The position numbers and the translations under genes are program-made. This document shows positions 1 through 7,748 of a stretch of 15,833 nucleotides of DNA, one piece after another (position 1 is the stretch's first letter; the number at the start of each line of letters is the position of its first letter). Below the pieces are notes generated by a model. That model made no database searches and had not been told where the DNA came from. It was given only the letters and a program-made list of their open reading frames with translations. This stretch comes from JBFJVZ01 sp041623895 (GTDB lineage Bacteria > Planctomycetota > Planctomycetia > Pirellulales > Pirellulaceae). The stretch is taken from assembly GCA_041623895.1 (NCBI GenBank), contig JBFJVZ010000147.1:1-15833 (forward strand). The letters run 5' to 3'.

Positions 1-335
1 ACCGTGTAAATCGTTCGCTGCAATAGCGAACGATTTGATCCGCGCAGCCAGGCAAATGCTGCGCGGCCGCCGTGAACATGAATGATATCGGGGCGATGCT
101 GATCAATAGCCGACCGAAGTTGACCGACAACCTGCCTATCCAGGCGGCTACGAAAGAAATCCAATCCGTCGCAAAGTTCTGCTCCCAGACGATTCGCTTC
201 CTGCATTGCGTACGAATCGCGTTGGCTACAAAAAACAACGTCGACCGCCTGATCAATCAAGTCCTCGGTCAAGGCTAGTACGTTTGAAGTGCCGCCACCG
301 GTGTATCCGGCAGCAACAATCTGCATGACTTTCAC
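1..335 (-). CDS. Glycosyltransferase family 4, N-terminal fragment (cut by left edge)
   Basis: Only the first 111 codons lie in the window. The translation begins MKVMQIVAAGYTGGGTSNVL and later reads PDIIHVHGGRAAFAW. This is the usual N-terminal Rossmann half of GT4 glycosyltransferases: a glycine-rich loop after the first strand, then the HVHGGRAAF segment that faces the acceptor. The C-terminal donor-binding half with its E-x7-E motif is outside the window. I chose the GTG start at 335 over the ATG at 326 because GGAG sits 7 bases before the GTG but 16 before the ATG; an in-frame TAG at 341-339 closes the frame upstream. It lies 76 bases after the flippase gene on the same strand, so it probably adds a sugar in the same polysaccharide pathway. 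Donor and linkage cannot be told from this fragment. A perfect 12-bp inverted repeat lies inside the coding sequence at 8-36. Confidence 0.85.
   Translation of the reverse strand, partial: MKVMQIVAAGYTGGGTSNVLALTEDLIDQAVDVVFCSQRDSYAMQEANRLGAELCDGLDFFRSRLDRQVVGQLRSAIDQHRPDIIHVHGGRAAFAWLRGSNRSLLQRTIYT
8..36. repeat. Perfect 12-bp inverted repeat inside a glycosyltransferase gene
   Basis: AAATCGTTCGCT (8-19) and its exact reverse complement AGCGAACGATTT (25-36) flank a 5-base loop. It sits in the GT4 reading frame and encodes NRSLLQRTI without breaking it. No run of T follows on the minus strand (the next bases are ACACGGT), so it does not look like a standard terminator. Confidence 0.85.
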
Positions 336-411
336 TTTCTAGCTCCAACTGTCGTCTCGCTCGAAGCCGTACTGCCGTCCCGCCTGAAACTGTAATTGCA
401 AATCGAATGTC

Positions 412-1770
412 TCATTCAACCGACGCTCCTGAATCTTCCGCTACTGATTCGTGACGATCCCCCACTAATGACACGATGCATACGAGTCCAAATAGCAATG
501 CCAGCAAAGACTCGCAGCCCAAACTGGTCCAAATCGCACCTTGCCACGAATACAGAGGGATGACAATCAGGCCCGCCACGACATACACCACAAGCACGAC
601 CAGTTGCAGGAACGCACGGGTGGATTGGTGGCCAGTCGCCGTCAAATAATTGCCCAGCGTATAGTGCACGGCCTGAAGAACAGGCAATAGGAATCCGATT
701 CGCAGCACGCCGATTGAGTCTTCGAATTCCTCGCCCAACAGCAACGTTGCCCAAGGGGCCAACAAATAGATCGATCCGGCGATACATCCCGCCAAAGCGA
801 CGTTTAGAAGCAGCAGATTGACCGTGAAACGACTGCAACCTGGTCGGTTATAGTCAGCAAGTTGAATCTGACGAGGCAGAGTAGCCTCGAGAACCGCCCG
901 CATCGGCATGAACGAAAGCGACAGCATCTTGTAGCCGGCCGCGTAGGTCCCGACCACGTAAGATGTCGACCAACGCGCAAGAAACAGCTTATCGAGATCG
1001 GTGTAAACCGCCTTGCAGATCACGGCAGTGGCAAACGAGAGCGCCAGTCGGATGTTGTCTCGTAAATGCCTCCATGAAATCGAAAAAATGGTGGGCGCGT
1101 GACGCGTCAAAGACATAAACAGGATGAACAGTAGCGGCGTAAAACAGATGTCCAGCAAGATGATCAACATTACCAATGACCGTTGACCCGATAGCAACAG
1201 GCCCAAGGCAATCATTGCTTTCATGGCCGCGACAGCGACATTGATGACTGCGGTACGAACGATTTCACGCCTTGCCTGGTGCACTCGAGCGATGACGATA
1301 CAACAACGCACCAGTACTAACTCGCTAAACGCCAGGCCGAGCATGAGCTGCCAGATGAGCCATTGGTCGGAGGCCAGGATACCCGAGACAAGGGCCAGGC
1401 ATAGTGCCAGCACAGCGCCCAGCACTGCCGTGGTCGCCAACGCGTTTGCTGCCCAAAGCCCAGTTTTTTCCCTGTCTTGGCTGACACGGACGAGCGCGAC
1501 TTCCGCAAACCCAATGCCCGCGATCGGTGCCACCAGGTTGATCGCCGCCAAGGCTGCTGCAAAGCGGCCGAATAATTCGGGTCCCAGCATCCGAGTCAGG
1601 ATCAGGAAGTAAACCATCTGGAAGGCGAGTTGAGCGCAGTAGCCGAACGCCAAGGTTCCCGAGGCGATCAGATGACCACGGGATTGACCAACCTTGGCGG
1701 CCAACGTGTTCTTGACTGCGCGAAACAACGCAAAAGTTTGGCCGCTGCTGCTACTCCGCGCCTGGCTCAC
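412..1770 (-). CDS. Wzx-type polysaccharide flippase (MOP superfamily)
   Basis: A 452-residue protein made almost wholly of hydrophobic segments, about 12 by eye, with a short basic N-terminus. Near residues 60-70 it has RMLGPELFGRF, the signature of the polysaccharide-biosynthesis (Wzx/RfbX-like) branch of the MOP superfamily. Members flip undecaprenyl-diphosphate-linked repeat units from the cytoplasmic to the periplasmic face of the inner membrane. The length is normal for the family. The start is GTG at 1770; its GTGA overlaps the TGA of the upstream GT4 gene, and GAGG lies 7 bases before it, so translation is probably coupled. With the WbaP-type transferase in the same locus it points to a Wzx/Wzy-type assembly route. 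The last dozen residues are polar and poorly constrained. The broad class is secure, but the exact cargo is not known. Confidence 0.9.
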   Translation of the reverse strand: MSQARSSSSGQTFALFRAVKNTLAAKVGQSRGHLIASGTLAFGYCAQLAFQMVYFLILTRMLGPELFGRFAAALAAINLVAPIAGIGFAEVALVRVSQDREKTGLWAANALATTAVLGAVLALCLALVSGILASDQWLIWQLMLGLAFSELVLVRCCIVIARVHQARREIVRTAVINVAVAAMKAMIALGLLLSGQRSLVMLIILLDICFTPLLFILFMSLTRHAPTIFSISWRHLRDNIRLALSFATAVICKAVYTDLDKLFLARWSTSYVVGTYAAGYKMLSLSFMPMRAVLEATLPRQIQLADYNRPGCSRFTVNLLLLNVALAGCIAGSIYLLAPWATLLLGEEFEDSIGVLRIGFLLPVLQAVHYTLGNYLTATGHQSTRAFLQLVVLVVYVVAGLIVIPLYSWQGAIWTSLGCESLLALLFGLVCIVSLVGDRHESVAEDSGASVE

Positions 1771-2978
1771 TTGATCGCCTCAATGCACGCTTTCCGGCCT
1801 GTCCTGGATGTCCCGAATACCGCTTGTTCGTACGTGCGCTGGAGGGCGGCAATACCTTCTTGGATGGAAAAGTCGGTTTGCAACAGCCGATCCAAACATT
1901 GCTTTTGCCGACGATCAAAGTCGCGTGTCCGCAGCAACGCCGGTGCCCACGATTGATGTACGCTCAGACGTGTGATCAGATCGGGTATCACATCAGCCTC
2001 GTCCGGAACCACATCAGAAACCAGGCATGGCAAACCTGCGGCCTGGGCTTCGATCAGTGCAATCCCCAGGCCTTCCAGTTTGGACGGAAACACGAATGTA
2101 TCTACCGCAGCGCACAGGATCCGAGGTACATCGCTCCTGCTACCGGCAAATACAACTCGATCGCTGACATTCAATTCGCGGGCTTGCTGTGTCAGGTCGC
2201 CCATCAAGGGACCATCGCCCACCAGCAGCAGGTACGCGTTTTCCGCCTGGCTTCGCAAGTTGGCGAATGTATCGATGATCAGCCGATGATTCTTGACTTC
2301 GACCATTCGACCCACGTGCCCAATGACCCAAGCATTGTCGGGGATTCCCAACTCAGCTCGCGTGCGTACGCGATCATACGTTTGGCCAAAGGGGCTTAAG
2401 TCCACACCGCAGTGCATTATTCGGCAAAGGTTACGTTCGGCCCACTGAGTCCCGAACATGGAAATCGCCGCCGGCACACTGGCGGCCAACCCTTGCGAGG
2501 AGTAACGCGTGATCCACTTTCGCAATAGACGTATACCGAGTCGCCGCTTCCAGCCAGCGGCGCGTTCTCTTGCGGTCGTGTCGGTGTGACTGTGGGAGAT
2601 CCGCGCAGGGACACCCGACCAGCGAGCCAGCCGCATGATGTACCCGTTGTAATGATTTAGGTGGCCGTGGACGATATCGTACGGCCCGGACTGGCGGATC
2701 AGGCGACAGAACCGAGCGGCATAGCCCGGCGACAGCCGTGATCCAATGCGATTGAGCTGAGCACCCAGATCGAGGACTTCTTCGTCGTATTCTGCTTGTT
2801 GTTCAGATTCAACGGCAAAGTCCATCGTGAATTGGTTGCGGTCGATCGCGCGCAACATGTGCATCAGCCACGTTTCGATCCCACCACGATTCATCTCCCC
2901 CACCACATGCAGGATGCGGAGCGGCCGTTGCGCAACAACAGAATGCTCGTCTGCAAATCGAAGCACGCGATCCTTCAC
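1767..2978 (-). CDS. Glycosyltransferase family 4 (EpsF-like)
   Basis: A 403-residue GT-B fold enzyme that should transfer a sugar from a nucleotide donor to the growing lipid-linked oligosaccharide in the cytoplasm. Visible motifs in order: LHVVGEMNRGGIETWL (23-38), the N-terminal glycine loop; HGH (104-106); HCGVD (189-193); GHVGRMVEVKNH (220-231), opening the C-terminal domain; VGDGP (253-257); and EGLGIALIE (302-310), which gives the E-x7-E pair that binds the donor nucleotide. These are typical of the EpsF/capsular GT4 group. The start is a GTG at 2978; the nearest strong GGAG is absent, and an AAGG about 20 bases upstream is too far, so the start is less certain than the function. It follows a 77-base gap after the isomerase gene and overlaps the flippase gene by 4 bases. 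The sugar transferred is unknown. Confidence 0.9.
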   Translation of the reverse strand: MKDRVLRFADEHSVVAQRPLRILHVVGEMNRGGIETWLMHMLRAIDRNQFTMDFAVESEQQAEYDEEVLDLGAQLNRIGSRLSPGYAARFCRLIRQSGPYDIVHGHLNHYNGYIMRLARWSGVPARISHSHTDTTARERAAGWKRRLGIRLLRKWITRYSSQGLAASVPAAISMFGTQWAERNLCRIMHCGVDLSPFGQTYDRVRTRAELGIPDNAWVIGHVGRMVEVKNHRLIIDTFANLRSQAENAYLLLVGDGPLMGDLTQQARELNVSDRVVFAGSRSDVPRILCAAVDTFVFPSKLEGLGIALIEAQAAGLPCLVSDVVPDEADVIPDLITRLSVHQSWAPALLRTRDFDRRQKQCLDRLLQTDFSIQEGIAALQRTYEQAVFGTSRTGRKACIEAIK

Positions 2979-3055
2979 GTTTGATATTTGTTTTTCGCCT
3001 TACCGTCCTACATGGCAGGTTGAGAGCATGATCTACGAAAAGAGGCTGATCAACG

Positions 3056-3913
3056 TCAACCGACGTTGCGTTTTTGGGGCACCGGTTCCTGGCCGGAGGT
3101 TCGGCCTGTATAGGTCTTATTGGCGACTTTGATGGCTGCTTCCAACCCCCCAATGGTGAACGGTTCCACCATTCTCATCTCGACCGAACACCAGCGGTCG
3201 TAAGCGGCGGTGTTCAGAGCCCGGGCGAACTTTTCGTGCTCGACGCCCCCTGTGCCGATTGCCGCTAGTTGTGGCTCACTGACATGGAAGTGATGCAGCC
3301 ACGGTGCGCCTTCGCCGACAACTTCGTCAACTGCATCGCCACTCAGGGTCATGCAAGCACTGTCCAGATGGAGTCGAAAACCAGGATGGTTCACCTTGCG
3401 GACCAAGGAAACCGCCTCGCACGCACGGGTCAGGAAATCTGCGCCGTACTCGCTTGGGTTTGCCTCCATCACGATGGCAGTACCTCGGCTTGCAGCTTTC
3501 TCGCCCAAACGGCCAAAAAAATCGACCGCGATTCGCTCGACCACATCAGCAGCCAGGCCCTCGATACGGCGATTCTTGGGCGATCCGAAGACCAATGACT
3601 CGGCACCCAGGTCTGCACATAGCCCGATGATGAAATCCAGGTAGTCCAGTGTCCGCCGGCGTGTCGGATCGTCATCAAAAACAGTCAGTTCCGGCTTTCC
3701 GAATAGCAAAGCCTGAGCGGCGACGATCCGTATTCCTCGACGTCCCCACTCCTGTCGGTATTTTTTTACATCCGCCCCGGAAGCCTCCAGCGGCGCCGGC
3801 CAGATCTTGGTGGGGGCGACTTCGATGGCCTGAACTCCCTGTCGTGCCAGCATATTTGCCACGGCAGAATCGTCTTCGATGGGCCAGGCGATGTTGGAGA
3901 TTGCAACTCTCAT
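3056..3913 (-). CDS. Sugar phosphate isomerase/epimerase-like TIM-barrel protein
   Basis: A 285-residue protein of the xylose-isomerase-like TIM-barrel/AP-endonuclease 2 superfamily. It starts MRVAISNIAW, and candidate metal ligands are spaced as in the family: E150 (VMEANP), D184 (LHLDSA), H208/H210 (HHFHVSEP) and E245 (SVEMR). Family members isomerise or epimerise keto and aldo sugars or cyclitols with a divalent metal. Position inside a polysaccharide locus suggests it reshapes a sugar precursor rather than repairing DNA. The ATG overlaps the TGA of the upstream epimerase-like gene (ATGA, 3910-3913), which suggests coupled translation and a shared pathway. The true substrate cannot be read from sequence, and a lyase or dehydratase role on a sugar acid is also possible for this fold. 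Confidence 0.8.
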   Translation of the reverse strand: MRVAISNIAWPIEDDSAVANMLARQGVQAIEVAPTKIWPAPLEASGADVKKYRQEWGRRGIRIVAAQALLFGKPELTVFDDDPTRRRTLDYLDFIIGLCADLGAESLVFGSPKNRRIEGLAADVVERIAVDFFGRLGEKAASRGTAIVMEANPSEYGADFLTRACEAVSLVRKVNHPGFRLHLDSACMTLSGDAVDEVVGEGAPWLHHFHVSEPQLAAIGTGGVEHEKFARALNTAAYDRWCSVEMRMVEPFTIGGLEAAIKVANKTYTGRTSGQEPVPQKRNVG

Positions 3914-4683
3914 GCGGCACCTGCTTGTTTTCCGGTAACAAACCTTCTTAGTTCTCCCAGCACGTGATCGCGGGAGTAAAGGTAGCCTGCGGTGCCACCC
4001 AGAACGCCGTCGTGTATCGTACGGAAATCATAGCAAGCGGGCTCAATCGGAGGACGGTTCGCAAACTCGAAACCAAAGGCGTACCGTGTCATCTCGGCGA
4101 TCGAAAACGGCTCGCTCGCCACGTTGACTAAGCCCAAGCCGGCCTTTCGCATGCGCGTGATATCCGACCAAAGGTTATCCAGATTGTAAAACTGGTACAC
4201 GGCGTCGCAGTGAATCTTGTGCGTCTCGTTATCGTGCATGAAGTCATAGATGGCATTTTTCTTCAGGCCCGCGCCGAACAATCCCGGTAGCCGCAGCACC
4301 AGGGTGTTGGCGAAACGACGTTGCACGAATTGTTCCAGCAACAACCGATGCCGGCCGTAGGCATGCTGTTGTTCCGGATCGATCGCAGTTTCTTCGTCAA
4401 CGCCGCGCGGATTCGGGTAGACGTCGATGGTGGAGATCAGGACAACTGATTCGGCTTCGGTGTTGTCCAGGTTTTGCATCAATCGTTGCAGGTTTTCCAG
4501 ATCCGCTTCCGGCTCACGATTGGCCAGCCATTTCACGGCCGGCGCTCCGCTGATCACCAACAGCTCATGAGCTGTGTTTCTGATTTGTTCGATGTTCTTC
4601 GAATGGTAACAATCCGTAAACGTGTGCTGTCGGCAAAGATTGCTTCCCACAAATCCGGTATGCCCAATCAACGCGTTGGCCAT
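3910..4683 (-). CDS. Atypical NAD-dependent epimerase/dehydratase-like protein
   Basis: A 257-residue extended-SDR relative, shorter than the 310-350 residues usual for sugar epimerases. It opens MANALIGHTGFVGSN, whose G-x2-G-x2-G loop (7-13) binds NAD(P). SKNIE (28-32) and GAPAVKWLANREPEAD (46-61) follow, then STIDVY (84-89), where the catalytic Ser/Thr lies. The expected Y-x3-K pair reads Y109-G-R-H-R113, so the lysine is arginine. RLPGLFGAGLKKNAIYD (131-147) is a strong block of a subfamily I recall from polysaccharide loci. It probably oxidises, reduces or epimerises a nucleotide sugar in the cytoplasm, but the lysine change makes full catalysis uncertain. GGAG lies 8 bases before the ATG, and the gene overlaps the upstream GT2 gene by 16 bases and the isomerase gene by 4. 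Confidence 0.8.
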   Translation of the reverse strand: MANALIGHTGFVGSNLCRQHTFTDCYHSKNIEQIRNTAHELLVISGAPAVKWLANREPEADLENLQRLMQNLDNTEAESVVLISTIDVYPNPRGVDEETAIDPEQQHAYGRHRLLLEQFVQRRFANTLVLRLPGLFGAGLKKNAIYDFMHDNETHKIHCDAVYQFYNLDNLWSDITRMRKAGLGLVNVASEPFSIAEMTRYAFGFEFANRPPIEPACYDFRTIHDGVLGGTAGYLYSRDHVLGELRRFVTGKQAGAA

Positions 4684-5516
4684 GGTTTTGTCTCCGCTGG
4701 TAGGGATTGAGTCGCGCTTCGTGCACCCGATTCAGGCGGGTTATAGAAGCCAAGACAAGCCGCGAACAGGCACCTGAGCACCCGCAGGTTGCCTCGAACC
4801 GGGCTGATTTTGCTAACCAGCGGCCCCTTGGCGGGATAACGGCGGGCTACTGGTAGCTCCCGAACTTTGAATCCCAGCCGCGCCGCACGGATCGCCAAAT
4901 AATAGTGAAGTTCATAACCGGCAAAGACGTCGCGAAAAACATCAACGCGATGATCAGTCAAGAAGCGAGCACTGTAGGCGCGAAACCCGTTTGTCGTGTC
5001 CGTGTACCGGAACCGGGCGGCCAAACTGATCAGTGGAGAATGCACGAACCGGACGCCAACATAGCGACTGAGCTTAAGATTCTCCGAAATCCCACCGGGG
5101 ATGAACCGCGAACCCTGCAGGTGATCATAGCCTTCGCGAAGTCCGTCGATGAAAGCCGGTAAAGCTTCAGGGCCGTCTTTGTTGTTACCGTCGATAACGA
5201 TAACACCTTTATAACCTCGAGCCAGCGCCCACGAGAATGCCATCCGCATTTGGGCGCCCAATTTGCCTGGGCCTGTTTTCACTAGCAGCGAATTTACGCC
5301 GAACGACTTGAGCGCATCAGGTGACACGGAACCATCAGTGCTTCCACCGTCGGCGATGACGATGTCCACGTTTTCGGCGTGAGGCTTCATTCGCTCCAAT
5401 TGGCGATGCAGACGTCCGTTCTCGTTGATGACAAATACTGCAACGCAATAGTCGTTACGTTTGGGCTGAAAACTTTCGGCATCGTACGCCGGTACAGCGG
5501 CGGCATCATTGGTCAT
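4668..5516 (-). CDS. Glycosyltransferase family 2
   Basis: A 282-residue GT-A enzyme. After a polar 20-residue leader it has VAVFVINENGR (25-35), DIVIADGGSTDGS (51-63), which binds the nucleotide, and VIVIDGNNKDGP (105-116), the metal-binding acidic motif. GSRF (135-138) and DTTNGFRAYS (173-182), common in dolichol-phosphate-mannose-synthase-like GT2 proteins, come next. There is no clear C-terminal membrane anchor, though IRAARLGFKVRELPVARRYP may lie at the membrane. It should transfer a sugar from a nucleotide donor, either to polyprenyl phosphate or to a lipid-linked glycan. GGAGG sits 6 bases before the ATG, the best ribosome binding site in the locus. The gene overlaps the larger GT2 by 11 bases and the epimerase-like gene by 16, so these genes are likely made in fixed ratio. 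Confidence 0.88.
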   Translation of the reverse strand: MTNDAAAVPAYDAESFQPKRNDYCVAVFVINENGRLHRQLERMKPHAENVDIVIADGGSTDGSVSPDALKSFGVNSLLVKTGPGKLGAQMRMAFSWALARGYKGVIVIDGNNKDGPEALPAFIDGLREGYDHLQGSRFIPGGISENLKLSRYVGVRFVHSPLISLAARFRYTDTTNGFRAYSARFLTDHRVDVFRDVFAGYELHYYLAIRAARLGFKVRELPVARRYPAKGPLVSKISPVRGNLRVLRCLFAACLGFYNPPESGARSATQSLPAETKPWPTR

Positions 5517-6624
5517 GACTTTCCTCCGGCGTGTTCAGCGATAGGCCGGCATCCAGCACAGGTGCGACAGCTTTCTTGCGCGGCATTGTGGGCGGCTTGA
5601 CGGGTGCCCTTGAGTGTGCAGCTTCCGGCTGATGCTCGTCCAGCGATTCCTCCAGCACATTTCGTCTCGTCGCATTGGAGATCATGATGGAACTCGATTT
5701 CTCCCCGCGAACATGGTACAGCGGGCGATCCATGCTTTCATCCAGCACGCGTGCCATGTACTCGCCGACCAGCGCCAGCATGAGAAACGCCAGGAAGAAC
5801 AGGCCGTTCAACTGAAGAGACAACGTGGTCCATCCTTCCATGACCTCGTCTTTGAAAATGTTGACCACGATCACATAGACGCAATACAGCGTACACATCA
5901 GGCTGCCCACAAGACCAACGATGCTGACCAAACGCAGCGGCGAATTCGAGTTGTGGATTAATGTCGATACGCCAAACCGAACCGATCTCAGCAAGCCTCG
6001 CTGACGCCGACCCCCACTCGTATCGCGCTGCTCGTAGGGGAAGGTCACCAACGGGTAACCAGTCTCGGAGGCAACTAAGGAAAACAAACGTTTGCGATGA
6101 CGTATTCTGGTAATCGCGTTCACGGCGGCTCGGCTGAGCGCGGAAAAGATCGTGCTGCCGGGTATCAACTTCGACGCAATCATACGGCCGGCGACCGCGT
6201 AGTAGAGCCCGCGAAGTTTTTGGTAAAGGGGTCCCCGATCGCGCGTCGTGTCAATCACACCCATCACGATGTCTTGCCCGCCGCGAACCATCTCGATCAT
6301 CCGAATGATCTGATCAGGCGGGTCGAATTCGGGATCCATCACGACAACGAAATCACCAATGGCCGACTCCAACCCTGCCATTGTTGCGATTTCCGTCCCC
6401 ATTTGCCGCGAAAGTGCAATCAGACGAACGCAGTAATGCTGCGAAAGTATTTTTTCTGCCCGGGCAACCGTTTCGTCCTCCGAATTGTCGTCGACAAGAA
6501 GAACCTCGTAGTTGCTGTACTGAGACTCAAGCAGGAGGCAAATCTCGGCGACACAATCCTCAAGCACGTCACTAACGTTGCGACAAATCACAACCACCGA
6601 TACGAGTGCTTCAATTCTTTCCAT
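5506..6624 (-). CDS. Membrane-anchored GT2, polyprenyl-phosphate sugar synthase type (ArnC/GtrB-like)
   Basis: A 372-residue protein with an N-terminal GT-A domain and two membrane spans. SVVVICRN (9-16), VLLVDDNSEDET (41-52) and VVVMDPEFDPPDQ (93-105) form the nucleotide and metal sites; MDPEFDPP stands where relatives have D-x-D-x-Q-x-PPE. LSRQMGTEIATMAGLESAIGD matches the LSRNFGxxxAxxAGLxxAxGD block of ArnC, GtrB and DPM synthases. The spans lie near 232-255 and 272-290, followed by EYMARVLDE(S)MDRPLYHV. Relatives attach a sugar to undecaprenyl phosphate at the inner membrane. The roughly 65-residue tail after 308 is polar and proline-rich, longer than usual, and unexplained. It starts 14 bases after the FAD enzyme gene with AAGGA 11 bases before the ATG. 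The sugar is unknown. Confidence 0.88.
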   Translation of the reverse strand: MERIEALVSVVVICRNVSDVLEDCVAEICLLLESQYSNYEVLLVDDNSEDETVARAEKILSQHYCVRLIALSRQMGTEIATMAGLESAIGDFVVVMDPEFDPPDQIIRMIEMVRGGQDIVMGVIDTTRDRGPLYQKLRGLYYAVAGRMIASKLIPGSTIFSALSRAAVNAITRIRHRKRLFSLVASETGYPLVTFPYEQRDTSGGRRQRGLLRSVRFGVSTLIHNSNSPLRLVSIVGLVGSLMCTLYCVYVIVVNIFKDEVMEGWTTLSLQLNGLFFLAFLMLALVGEYMARVLDESMDRPLYHVRGEKSSSIMISNATRRNVLEESLDEHQPEAAHSRAPVKPPTMPRKKAVAPVLDAGLSLNTPEESHDQ

Positions 6625-6638
6625 AGCTTTTGTTATCC

Positions 6639-7748
6639 TTACGCGAGCAATTCGTCGACCTCACTGAGTGCGTCGTAGACGTTGTCGATTTTGCCCCCCA
6701 TGACCACATGATGGTTTGGCAGGCCGTGGTGTTTGCGAAACAGAATGGGGCGGCTGTCGTCCACTTCACTCCGCGGCAAAACCGTTTTTACTTCCCAAAG
6801 CGAACCGCGGTAATCGCAATTCGCAAGCGCTGGCATGTAACGCTGGGCATCACGAATCATGTGGGGGTAAGCAGACTTCTTAGGTGTTTCCTCAAACACC
6901 GTGTAAGCGTCCTTGTAATCCGGCACGTCGTACCAGTGCATGTGCGGGGTATACCGCACGTGGCTCAGCGTGTGAGCCTTACGTGCGGGAAACGGCATCA
7001 CTGAGAAAAACGGGCCACACATGATCGTCACGCCCAGGCGACGCAACGACTCGGGGACATCAACCAAGGCCATTTCCGTCAGCTCATGCTTCAGTGGGAT
7101 GAGCGGAAGATCGGAAGCGGCCAGTACCTGGTTGATCGCTGAGTAAGAGCAATTGAAGACGTATTTGGCATGGATCGTTTCACGTGTTTCCGCACTTTCC
7201 AATTCTGCCAGGATCGTGTCGTCGCCATTCTCGCGGACGGTCAGCACCTTGGTGCTGGTAAGGCAAGAAACGCCCGCGTCATGTGCTCGCTGGAGCATCA
7301 ACTTGCGGAGAATCACCGTATTGAACGCACACTCTTCGGTCAAAAAAACGTCTTCAATAAGCCGCGGGTCAAATAGCCGGCGGATGTTGCTGCCGGCTTG
7401 TTCGATCGGCGCCTCGATGCGACTCATGAATAGCCGGAACTGTTCCGCGGAAACCTTCGACAGCATCCGCCCCACGCCATACACCTTGCAGAACGAGTCG
7501 TCGATGCACTCCGGAAATTCTTTTAAGAATCTCGGATAGTTGATACGCGACCGGAAAGCGGTCAGCATGCTGCGGGGATAGTGATAGCCGTTGTGAACTC
7601 GTGCCTGGTTCGTATAGGAGGCACGCTGCATGAAGTCAGGTCCTTTTTCCACGACCACGACGTTGTCAAACCGTGCCCGCAGATGGCACCCCAAATAGAG
7701 GCCGAAAAAACCACCGCCGACAATTAACACATCGCAAGTGTCGGTCAT
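6639..7748 (-). CDS. FAD-dependent oxidoreductase (DAO family)
   Basis: A 369-residue flavoprotein. The N-terminus MTDTCDVLIVGGGFFGLYLG contains the GxGxxG-like dinucleotide fold (GGGFFG, 11-16) with E34 ending the second strand to hold the adenosine ribose. ASYTNQARVHNGYHYPRS (43-60) is a block I know from FAD enzymes of polysaccharide and nucleotide-sugar loci, and VVMGGKIDNVYDALSEVDELL (348-368) closes the FAD site. The reading frame stays open to 7955, but I place the start at the ATG at 7748: GGGGAGGG precedes it closely, the fold motif begins at once, and ATGA overlaps the stop of the membrane protein gene. It probably oxidises a sugar or amino-sugar intermediate, but the substrate is not shown by sequence. 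A 69-residue N-terminal extension from 7955 is unlikely. Confidence 0.85.
   Translation of the reverse strand: MTDTCDVLIVGGGFFGLYLGCHLRARFDNVVVVEKGPDFMQRASYTNQARVHNGYHYPRSMLTAFRSRINYPRFLKEFPECIDDSFCKVYGVGRMLSKVSAEQFRLFMSRIEAPIEQAGSNIRRLFDPRLIEDVFLTEECAFNTVILRKLMLQRAHDAGVSCLTSTKVLTVRENGDDTILAELESAETRETIHAKYVFNCSYSAINQVLAASDLPLIPLKHELTEMALVDVPESLRRLGVTIMCGPFFSVMPFPARKAHTLSHVRYTPHMHWYDVPDYKDAYTVFEETPKKSAYPHMIRDAQRYMPALANCDYRGSLWEVKTVLPRSEVDDSRPILFRKHHGLPNHHVVMGGKIDNVYDALSEVDELLA

Noticed and set aside
72..278. A 68-codon plus-strand frame at the left edge
   Set aside because: It is antisense to the GT4 N-terminal fragment, which has clear family motifs.
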